Source: Burkholderiales bacterium
GTDB taxonomy: Bacteria > Pseudomonadota > Gammaproteobacteria > Burkholderiales > Burkholderiaceae_C
DNA length: 6,129 bases
Reading direction: 5' to 3'
NCBI GenBank assembly: GCA_947450745.1
Contig: CANFYD010000248.1
Location: 1-6,129 of the forward strand
The position numbers and the translations under genes are program-made. The notes under the pieces are model-generated. The model was not told the origin of the DNA and ran no database searches. It saw nothing but the letters and a program-made list of their open reading frames with translations. Below are positions 1 through 5,370 of the stretch, in pieces (position 1 is the first letter of the stretch; each line of letters starts with the position of its first letter).

Positions 1-1907
1 ATGGGCACGGCGGCCACACCGCCGTCATGCCAGGCGCGCGCCTGCCGTGCGGCGGCGCGCAGCACCCACTCGCTCAAACTCAGCATCAAGCGGTGCCGCT
101 CCGCCACACCCAGGAAGGCCTCGGGATTGAGCAAACCGCGCTGTGGGTGCTGCCAGCGCAACAAGGCCTCAGCCCCGACCAACTCACCGCCACGGGCCGC
201 TACCTGGGGTTGGAAATGCAGGACAAATTCTTGCCGCTCCAGCGCCTGGGTCAGCTGGCTTTCCAGCAACAGATCGGCATAGGCTTGCTCAGCCAGCACC
301 GGCTCGAAGAACTGAAACGTCGCCCGGCCGGCCGCCTTGGCTTGGTACATGGCGGTGTCGGCATGCTGGATCAACACCGGGGCCGTCTCGCCATGCTCGG
401 GGAACAGCGCCACGCCGATGGACGGCGTCACCGACAGCGCGCAGCCATGCGCATTGACCGGCACCTCGACCACCGACAGCAAGGCCATCAGCACCACCAT
501 CACGTCGGCACGCGTGGGCACGTCGCGCAGCAGCACAACGAACTCGTCGCCACCAAAGCGGGCAACCAGGTCGGTCGAGCGCAGGCAATCGGTGATGCGG
601 TCGGCAACCGTGCTCAGCACCCGGTCGCCCTCCAGATGGCCGAGGGAATCGTTGACCCGCTTGAAGTTGTCGAGGTCGATAAAGAGCAAGGCCAGTTGCC
701 GGCCCGCACGCGCGGCGTCTTGCAAGGTGGGCTGCAATTGCGCCATGAAAGCAGCGCGGTTGAGCAAGCCGGTCAGCTCGTCGTGATGGGCCAGGTGATG
801 GATACGGGCTTGAGCGGCCAAGCGGTCACGGATGTCGCGCACGATGGTCATGCGCTGGCCTTGGCCCTTGCTCAAGCGGTCCACCGTGCGCACGATGAAC
901 TCGACCGGAATGCGCGTGCCGTCGCGGTGGCTGATCGCCGTCTCGTAAGTCACCTCACTCCCGGACGCCATCACCTCGGCCACCTTGGCGCGCTCATCGT
1001 CGCAAACGAAGCTGAGCGCCCCTTGCCCGATGGCCTCGCCCAAGCTGAAGCCCGCCAGCGCGCACAAGGGCGGATTGACATCGGTGATCAGCCCGTCCTG
1101 ATGGAACAAGATGCCTTCCACCGTGGCGTGCATGAATTTGCTCAAGCGCGCTTCCGACTCGCGCACCGCCAACTCGTCGCGCCGGCGCTTGGAGATGTCG
1201 GTGATCAGCACAAAGCTGGCCAGCAAGTGGCCGTCAGCGCCGATATGCGGCATCAGGCTGACCTCGATCCAGCGTGTCGCCGCTGACTCCGCAGTGCCCG
1301 GCAACTGGCGCTCGTAAGTGACCGTGATGCGCTCGCGCAACATCCGCTCGACCTGTGGCTCGATCAAGGTATTGGCCGCCGCGCCAATGATTTCGGCCAA
1401 GGTGCGGCCAAGAATCGATAGCTCGGTGAAACCAAAGGCTCGGGCATATTCGCGGTTGGCAAACAAGCAGCGCCGGTCTACAGCGTCATACAGCGCGATC
1501 AGGGCCGGCACGTTGTCGGCCACCAAACGCAATTGCGCGGCCTGCTCGATGGCCTGCTGCTCGGCGGCCTTGGCAGCGCTGATGTCTTGCCAGACGCAAA
1601 CAAAGGCAGCCAGGCCCTCGTCCCAGCGTGCCCGGACAAACAACCAGGTCGATCCGGCGGGAGCCACGCCGTCTCGGCAGCGCAGCTCCAGCACAAAGTC
1701 GCGGCACTGCGCCAGCGCTTGCAGCAGCAGTTGCTGTGCATCGTCAGCGAGCAGGCAGGGCGCAGGAGGGCTCAGGCCCTGCCCCAAGGTTTGTCCCAAA
1801 TTCAGCCACAAACGGTTGGCCTGCAATTCCCGCCCCTGCGCATCGACCACATTGACCGGACAGGGCAGTTGATTCCAATCGATGGCTGACGCGTTGCCTG
1901 CCGTCAC
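1..1907 (-). CDS. PAS-PAS-PAS-GGDEF-EAL cyclic-di-GMP turnover protein (3' end outside window)
   Basis: Cytoplasmic sensor/signalling protein with both c-di-GMP synthase (GGDEF) and c-di-GMP phosphodiesterase (EAL) modules; 635 codons are visible and the C-terminus is cut by the window edge. The frame is open and unbroken. Order, by residue: a divergent PAS-like segment (about 7-110), a second PAS (about 125-240, ending in the usual DISKRRRDEL-type linker), a third PAS (about 252-362), then GGDEF beginning at DELTGLLNR (376-384). The active-site GGDEF is intact at 452-456, and the product-inhibition I-site RxxD is intact at 443-446, five residues before it. The EAL domain starts near 550, with EALLRW at 580-585; the remaining EAL catalytic residues lie outside the window. 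No membrane segment is seen, so an intracellular signal is likely. The GTG start at 1905-1907 is chosen because it overlaps the udg stop as GTGA; the frame has no ATG near it, and no clear Shine-Dalgarno is visible. Domain identity is certain; net activity (synthase, hydrolase or both) and the PAS ligands are unknown. Confidence 0.93.
   Translation of the reverse strand, partial: MTAGNASAIDWNQLPCPVNVVDAQGRELQANRLWLNLGQTLGQGLSPPAPCLLADDAQQLLLQALAQCRDFVLELRCRDGVAPAGSTWLFVRARWDEGLAAFVCVWQDISAAKAAEQQAIEQAAQLRLVADNVPALIALYDAVDRRCLFANREYARAFGFTELSILGRTLAEIIGAAANTLIEPQVERMLRERITVTYERQLPGTAESAATRWIEVSLMPHIGADGHLLASFVLITDISKRRRDELAVRESEARLSKFMHATVEGILFHQDGLITDVNPPLCALAGFSLGEAIGQGALSFVCDDERAKVAEVMASGSEVTYETAISHRDGTRIPVEFIVRTVDRLSKGQGQRMTIVRDIRDRLAAQARIHHLAHHDELTGLLNRAAFMAQLQPTLQDAARAGRQLALLFIDLDNFKRVNDSLGHLEGDRVLSTVADRITDCLRSTDLVARFGGDEFVVLLRDVPTRADVMVVLMALLSVVEVPVNAHGCALSVTPSIGVALFPEHGETAPVLIQHADTAMYQAKAAGRATFQFFEPVLAEQAYADLLLESQLTQALERQEFVLHFQPQVAARGGELVGAEALLRWQHPQRGLLNPEAFLGVAERHRLMLSLSEWVLRAAARQARAWHDGGVAAVP
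1904..1907 (-). promoter_or_regulatory. GTGA stop-start overlap (udg / GGDEF-EAL)
   Basis: The TGA stop of the glycosylase gene (1904-1906) and the GTG start of the signalling gene (1905-1907) share three bases. Four-base overlaps of this type usually mean translational coupling by reinitiation. No convincing Shine-Dalgarno lies just upstream, which fits dependence on the upstream ribosome. Confidence 0.7.
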
Positions 1908-2908
1908 GGGCGGCCACGCGCTGGGGGCTTTGACGAATTTAGGAGAGTTTGTGGAGTTTGCAGCGTCTGCAAGGCCAGGCAGAGGTCGTCCCAGGCCAGC
2001 GCCTTGTGGGCCAGATTGCGCAGCAAATAGCTCGGCAAGTAGCTGACGATGACCGGTATGCCCCGGTAGTCATGCACCCGCCCGCGCAAGCGGCCCGGTG
2101 CCTCGCTGCTGTTCAACAGCACCTGAATGGCCCAGCGGCCCAGGGCCAGAATGACGCGCGGCTGCACCAGCTCGATCTGCCGCTGCAAATAGGGCGCACA
2201 TTGCTGCACGTCATCCAGCACCGGACTGCGACTCGGCAGCGGCCGGCATTTCAGGGCATTGGCGATATAGACCCGACGTGCGGGGTCGAAGTTGGGGTCG
2301 GCACCTAGACTAGTGCTTGAGCCAGAACCTGGGCCTGGGCCTGAACCTGGGTTAGTCTGTATCGCTGGCTCGGTCTGCTCCAGCCCCAGCGCTCGCAACA
2401 TATTGTTCAGCAGCAAGCCGGACTGCCCCGCAAACGGCGTACCGGCCAGCTCCTCCTCTTCGCCGGGCAACTCGCCCACCACCATCCAGTCAGCGCGCTG
2501 AAGCCCGGCCCCGAACACCGGGTTCTTGCGGCCCTCGCAGAGCGGACAAGCGCGGCAGTCTTCCACGCTGTGTTGCAGCTCCGGCCAATCCATCACGGCA
2601 ATGGCCTGCGCGCGCATCGATGGGGACAGCGGAGCCGAACCAGGCGTTGTTGGCGTTGCTGGCGTTGCTGACGTGCTTGGGGGGTGGCTGGCGGGCGCTT
2701 GCCGCAAGTCCGGAGGCAGCGCGGCCAGCACGGGAACAGGCAGGCGCGGCGCGGCTTGCGCCACCTTGACCGGCAAAACAAGCGCGGCGAGCGGTGCAGC
2801 CTCCGCAGGCGACGGGGCCGCCGCAAGCAGAGTGACGGCAGGCGGCTCGCTCCAGACCCGCAAGCCCATCGCCGCGAGCATGGCGCGTTGGCGTTCGTCC
2901 CAGCTCAT
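1904..2908 (-). CDS. Family 4-type uracil-DNA glycosylase, iron-sulfur, with low-complexity N-terminal extension
   Basis: Predicted to remove uracil from DNA in base-excision repair; 334 aa against roughly 200 aa for a minimal family 4 enzyme. The core runs from about residue 107 to 315. Visible marks are the CxxCxxC cluster (C118, C121, C124), motif A as GELPGEEEE (145-153), the TPFAGQSGLLL segment (157-167), the YIANALKCRP strand (224 region; C221), C237, and the PRVILALGRWAIQ helix region. C221 and C237 are 16 residues apart, as expected for the last two [4Fe-4S] ligands, and C118 with C121 would be the first two. Motif B reads YLPSYLLR (290-297), with Leu291 where family members usually have His, so activity may be altered. 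Residues 20-106 are an Ala/Pro-rich linker, and 186-200 are a Gly/Pro/Ser insertion encoded by repeats. The ATG at 2906-2908 overlaps the rimI stop as ATGA, and the opening MSWDERQRAMLAAMGLRVW fits a genuine N-terminus. It also overlaps the next gene by four bases. Confidence 0.9.
   Translation of the reverse strand: MSWDERQRAMLAAMGLRVWSEPPAVTLLAAAPSPAEAAPLAALVLPVKVAQAAPRLPVPVLAALPPDLRQAPASHPPSTSATPATPTTPGSAPLSPSMRAQAIAVMDWPELQHSVEDCRACPLCEGRKNPVFGAGLQRADWMVVGELPGEEEELAGTPFAGQSGLLLNNMLRALGLEQTEPAIQTNPGSGPGPGSGSSTSLGADPNFDPARRVYIANALKCRPLPSRSPVLDDVQQCAPYLQRQIELVQPRVILALGRWAIQVLLNSSEAPGRLRGRVHDYRGIPVIVSYLPSYLLRNLAHKALAWDDLCLALQTLQTPQTLLNSSKPPARGRP
2322..2351. repeat. In-frame hexanucleotide repeat, five degenerate units, inside udg
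   Basis: On the plus strand the units are CCAGAA, CCTGGG, CCTGGG, CCTGAA, CCTGGG. They encode the Gly/Pro/Ser insertion at about residues 187-196 of the glycosylase, between the motif A region and the Cys221 strand. The tract is purine/pyrimidine-structured like the one in tsaB. Confidence 0.8.
2646..2672. repeat. Three 9-base tandem units in the udg linker
   Basis: The plus-strand units are GTTGTTGGC, GTTGCTGGC and GTTGCTGAC, followed by a decayed fourth unit (GTGCTTGGG, 2673-2681). They encode the Ala-Thr-Pro-type repeat at about residues 80-90, in the unconserved N-terminal linker of the glycosylase. Confidence 0.8.
2905..2908 (-). promoter_or_regulatory. ATGA stop-start overlap (rimI / udg)
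   Basis: The rimI TGA stop (2905-2907) overlaps the udg ATG (2906-2908). This is a classic coupling junction and supports one polycistronic message for rimI, udg and the gene after it. Confidence 0.8.
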
Positions 2909-3489
2909 GGCGGCAACTCCGGCAGCACCAAGCTCATCAGCAGCGCGTCTTCACGCGGCCCTTGCAACACCGGGTAATAGGCGCGCCGCAGCCCGACCTC
3001 AGCAAAACCGTAGCGGCGGTACAGCGCACGCGCCCGGTCGTTGCTGGCGCGCACCTCCAACCACAATTGTTCGCAGGCTTGCTCGCGGCACAAGCGGCAC
3101 AGCGCGTCCAGCATCAAGCGCGCCAGACCTCGGCCTTGCTGCGCCGGTGCGACCGAGATGTTGAGCAAATGCATTTCCCCCACGCCCTTCATGGCGAGGA
3201 AATAGCCCAGCGGCGGCGCGCCAGCGGCGGCTGAAACAGCCGCACCGCCCAAACCGGCCGCTGGCGGCGCGCGCAACACAAAGGCCGCGTAGCCCGCCGC
3301 CAGCGAGTCGATGAAGTTGCCTTGCGACCACGGCATGGCGTAGAGCGCTTGCTCGATGCTCAGCACCGCCGGCAAATCGCAGACACGCATCGCCCGCAGG
3401 CTGGGGGCGGCCCCGGCCGGCGAACTTGCAGCAGGGTTGGAGGCAGCCATCAGCGGCGCGGCAGCACTGGAGGGTGAATGATCGATCAC
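2905..3489 (-). CDS. rimI: Ribosomal protein S18-alanine N-acetyltransferase RimI (GNAT family)
   Basis: Transfers acetyl from acetyl-CoA to the N-terminal alanine of ribosomal protein S18; 194 aa as called, against about 148 in E. coli. The GNAT fold is complete: the first strand at LRAMRVCDLPAV (31-42), IEQALYAMPWSQGNF (45-59), the MHLLNISVAPAQQGRGLA acetyl-CoA motif (106-123, with Q118xxGxA binding the pyrophosphate), LWLEVRASN (142-150) and REDALLMSL near the end. E145 and Y157 sit 12 residues apart, matching the catalytic Glu/Tyr pair described for RimI, so an active enzyme is expected. An Ala/Gly-rich loop (about 74-93) is inserted between strands. The start is GTG at 3487-3489, four bases after the tsaB stop. 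Met14 (ATG at 3448-3450) is an alternative, because residues 1-30 are Ala/Ser/Pro-rich and unconserved. Met34 is unlikely, since it lies inside the first core strand. rimI next to tsaB is a common arrangement in proteobacteria. Confidence 0.92.
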   Translation of the reverse strand: MIDHSPSSAAAPLMAASNPAASSPAGAAPSLRAMRVCDLPAVLSIEQALYAMPWSQGNFIDSLAAGYAAFVLRAPPAAGLGGAAVSAAAGAPPLGYFLAMKGVGEMHLLNISVAPAQQGRGLARLMLDALCRLCREQACEQLWLEVRASNDRARALYRRYGFAEVGLRRAYYPVLQGPREDALLMSLVLPELPP

Positions 3490-3493
3490 GCCA

Positions 3494-4279
3494 TCACGTC
3501 AGCACGGGCAAGGCCGCCCGCGCCGCCAGCCGCTCCGCCGTCGTTTGCGCCACCTTGTCGCGCACATAAACCGGCATCGCCAGAGCGGCGTCCAGCAGCG
3601 CGCCGCCGGCCCAAGCTTGCGAGGCCAACTCGGCCAAAGCACTGGCGCGGGAAGCACTGTGCGGCCAGCGTCTTTGGGTTTGCGCTTGGGCTTGGGCTTG
3701 GCACTCGGGCTCGGGCTCGGGCTCGCTGCCCAACAAGGCTTCGGCATACACCGTCAGCGCCGAGCCCGCCACGGCGGCGGGCGACTGCCAATGCGCGCGC
3801 AGCGCCTCGGGTTTGTAGAGCGCCGGGGCTTCCACGCAGACCCAAGCGGCGGCCTCGAAAGCAGCGGTCTCAAAACGGTAGGCGGCGGCATAGATTTCAC
3901 CGATGCGGGCATCCATCGCCACCCAGATCGGCCCGACCAGCGGCTGACCGGCAGCAGCTGCTTGCTGGCGGGCGTCCTCGGCCACCAGCAGCAAGCTGTC
4001 GATCGACAACACCGGCTTGCCCGCACCGAAAGCCAAGCCCTGTGCCACCGCGCAAGCCGCGCGCAACCCGGTAAACGCACCCGGGCCGCAGCCAAAAGCG
4101 ATCGCATCGACCTCGGCCACGCTCAAGCCCGCGCGGGCCAGCAGCGCCAGCGCCTCGGGCACCAAGCGGACGGAGGCCTGCGGCCCGCCAGCGGCTTCAA
4201 AATACAGCCGCCCGGCCGGGCTGCTGAGGGCCAGGGCCATGGTTTCGGTCGAGCTATCGAGGGCCAGCAGAACGGTCAT
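3494..4279 (-). CDS. tsaB: tRNA threonylcarbamoyladenosine biosynthesis protein TsaB
   Basis: ASKHA-fold partner that binds TsaD and, with TsaE, supports transfer of threonylcarbamoyl to A37 of ANN-decoding tRNAs in the cytoplasm. 261 aa, slightly longer than the usual 220-235. Signatures: MTVLLALDSSTETMALAL at the N-terminus (the phosphate-1-like strand pair), GCGPGAFTGLRAACAVAQGLAF (63-84), LSIDSLLLVAE (91-101), IWVAMDARIGEIYAAAY (118-134) and PVYVRDKVAQTT near the C-terminus. The excess length comes partly from a dipeptide repeat (EP)3 followed by QAQAQAQ at about 185-201, which lies in a variable region and is encoded by hexanucleotide repeats. The start is set at ATG 4277-4279 because the family begins directly at this strand; an in-frame start at 4319-4321 would add 14 residues that look like noncoding leader. 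The upstream Shine-Dalgarno is weak. It begins the run of close-packed genes tsaB-rimI-udg-GGDEF/EAL. Confidence 0.93.
   Translation of the reverse strand: MTVLLALDSSTETMALALSSPAGRLYFEAAGGPQASVRLVPEALALLARAGLSVAEVDAIAFGCGPGAFTGLRAACAVAQGLAFGAGKPVLSIDSLLLVAEDARQQAAAAGQPLVGPIWVAMDARIGEIYAAAYRFETAAFEAAAWVCVEAPALYKPEALRAHWQSPAAVAGSALTVYAEALLGSEPEPEPECQAQAQAQTQRRWPHSASRASALAELASQAWAGGALLDAALAMPVYVRDKVAQTTAERLAARAALPVLT
3673..3726. repeat. In-frame hexanucleotide repeat, nine degenerate units, inside tsaB
   Basis: Reading the plus strand, nine consecutive 6-base units are in register: TTTGGG, TTTGCG, CTTGGG, CTTGGG, CTTGGC, ACTCGG, GCTCGG, GCTCGG, GCTCGC. On the coding strand they give the Glu-Pro repeat followed by the Gln-Ala repeat at about residues 185-201 of TsaB. 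Because the period is a multiple of three, slippage changes the length of the tract without shifting the frame. Confidence 0.85.
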
Positions 4280-4363
4280 GGCGGGAGTGTAGTGGCGCGC
4301 CTGAGGGCGGCAGTCGGGCAAACATCCGGCAGTCTGACAGTCACCCGACCGGCCGGACCTGGA
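4280..4363 (-). other. 84-base intergenic gap before tsaB, with direct and inverted repeats
   Basis: This is the only gap in the window longer than 20 bases. It separates the SGNH-like gene from tsaB, so it is the natural place for a terminator or a tsaB promoter. It holds an 8-base direct repeat CGGCAGTC (4308-4315 and 4327-4334, with a third CAGTC at 4338-4342). It also holds two interlocking 6-base inverted repeats: TCCGGC/GCCGGA (4325-4330 with 4352-4357) and GTCGGG/CCCGAC (4313-4318 with 4344-4349). No T-tract follows, so a standard intrinsic terminator is not supported. No good -35/-10 pair was found; a TACACT six bases before the ATG is too close to be a normal -10 box. Confidence 0.45.
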
Positions 4364-5353
4364 TCAGAACGGATTGTTGCGGGCGCGTGTGACAGCCAAC
4401 AAACCGAGCCGTTGCTGGCCGGCAGGGCTGAGCAAGCGGTCGGTGGCCCACAACCAGGTGTCACCCGAACCATCGGTGACCAGCGTCTTGCTGGTGCAAT
4501 CCTGCACCGCCACTGTCGTCAGGCAGACCGGGTCCACCACGTTGGCATAGCCAAAGGCGCTGGGATATTTGGCAATCGCCTGCGTCGTTTCATCGGCCAG
4601 CACCAGCCCGATCAAGCGGCCGTCGTTGATGATTTCCAAGCGCATCGCGACGTTGAACTCTTCGCTGAGCTTGCTCAACAGGGCAATCCGGTCGCTGCGG
4701 GCGGTGTCGGTCTCGTCCGTGCGCTTGACTTGGGCCAGCGGCGTGAGCCCCAGGTCGGGCAGCGTGGACACGATGACCCGGCCGTTTGAGTTGGCGATGC
4801 GGTTGATCTGCTGACCCAGCGTCGTGCCGCGCGTGCGGACGGCAGCCAGCACGGTGTCGCGGCTTTGGATCGGGTACTGGGCAAACAGCTCGAACACGTC
4901 GTTGCTGCCGACCAGGATGGTCACCAGGTCCTTGGGGCCGAAGGTGCTGGTCGCAAAGTGCTTGTCGATCATCACCGTCAGATCGGCCACTTTGGCACCG
5001 GCCGTGGCGTACATCAGCCCCTGCGTGGTGGCGACATTGCTGGGGTTGCATTGCGGAAACACCAGCCCGAAGGTGGTCGCCAGGTCTTGAATCCAGAGCG
5101 GGTTGCTGGCGCACAGCAACAGCCCGGTGGTGGCGTCCAGCGCATTGACGGTGTACTTCTTGCCCTCGCTGGTGATCACGCTGGATTCATCGCCGAGGGC
5201 GATGATGCGGGTCGGCGCAAACGGCTCGATCTGCTGCGTGCCGCCGCCACAGGCGGTCAAAGCGGCCAAGCCAGCGATCGCCAGCCAACTGCGGCCCTGC
5301 AGACCAAAACGGCTCGCGCCGCGTTTGAAACTCTTCATGAACATTCCAGGCAT
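4364..5353 (-). CDS. Predicted lipoprotein, SGNH/GDSL hydrolase-like, catalytic residues apparently replaced
   Basis: 329 aa. The N-terminus is basic (KSFKRGASRFGLQGR), followed by a hydrophobic run WLAIAGLAALTAC ending in a lipobox (L32-T-A-C35). This predicts export, cleavage and lipidation at Cys35, with residence in the outer membrane or periplasm. After the GGG linker, strand TRIIALGDESS (48-58) matches SGNH block I, but the nucleophile position after GD is Glu56. YATAGAKVADL (115-125) resembles block II, and LVGSNDVFE (147-155) resembles block III with Asn151. STLPDLGLTP (196-205) is the usual later strand. WATDRLLSPAGQQRLG (302-317) resembles block V, but Leu308 stands where DxxH has His. 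C81/C102 and C277/C286 could form disulfides. It is therefore SGNH-like in fold and possibly a pseudoenzyme; the substrate is unknown. Start ATG 5351-5353 is preceded by GAGAG with 7-base spacing; ATG at 5336-5338 (MKSFKR) is an equally reasonable start. The gene follows sua5 by 17 bases. Confidence 0.82.
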   Translation of the reverse strand: MPGMFMKSFKRGASRFGLQGRSWLAIAGLAALTACGGGTQQIEPFAPTRIIALGDESSVITSEGKKYTVNALDATTGLLLCASNPLWIQDLATTFGLVFPQCNPSNVATTQGLMYATAGAKVADLTVMIDKHFATSTFGPKDLVTILVGSNDVFELFAQYPIQSRDTVLAAVRTRGTTLGQQINRIANSNGRVIVSTLPDLGLTPLAQVKRTDETDTARSDRIALLSKLSEEFNVAMRLEIINDGRLIGLVLADETTQAIAKYPSAFGYANVVDPVCLTTVAVQDCTSKTLVTDGSGDTWLWATDRLLSPAGQQRLGLLAVTRARNNPF

Positions 5354-5360
5354 AGGGAAA

Positions 5361-5365
5361 CTCTC
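5361..5365 (-). promoter_or_regulatory. Probable Shine-Dalgarno for the SGNH-like lipoprotein
   Basis: On the minus strand GAGAG is followed by seven bases and then ATG at 5351-5353. It lies entirely in the 17-base gap after the sua5 stop. A second, weaker candidate (GGAA about eight bases before the ATG at 5336-5338) keeps the shorter start possible. Confidence 0.4.
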
Positions 5366-5370
5366 GGGCC

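Noticed and set aside
27..1286. 419-codon open frame on the plus strand
   Set aside because: It lies wholly antisense to the GGDEF-EAL gene, whose motifs are certain. Its product is rich in Arg, His, Gln and Gly with no recognisable domain, as expected for a stop-poor antisense frame in GC-rich DNA.
1318..1872. 184-codon open frame on the plus strand
   Set aside because: Antisense to the PAS region of the signalling protein. Its Ser/Ala/Arg-rich sequence shows no family features.
1915..2120. Repeated LLNSS peptide in the glycosylase (about residues 264 and 322)
   Set aside because: The two copies use different codons throughout, so there is no sign of a DNA duplication.
2526..3164. 212-codon open frame on the plus strand
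   Set aside because: Antisense to udg and rimI, covering the low-complexity linker. No domain, and it crosses the end of one real gene and the start of another.
4280..4300. TACACT as a -10 promoter box for tsaB
   Set aside because: It ends six bases before the ATG, leaving no room for a leader, and no -35 element sits at about 17 bases upstream.
4277..4321. Longer tsaB start at 4321 adding 14 residues
   Set aside because: The added residues precede the conserved first strand of TsaB and are encoded by what looks like leader DNA. The ATG at 4277-4279 fits the family start.
4313..4357. Intrinsic terminator after the SGNH-like gene
   Set aside because: Stems are only six bases with loops above 20 bases, and no T-run follows on the minus strand.
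3545..4789. 414-codon open frame on the plus strand
   Set aside because: It crosses tsaB, the intergenic gap and the end of the SGNH-like gene in antisense. Its composition (Gly, Arg, Gln, His) and lack of any motif mark it as a shadow, despite reading through the gap.
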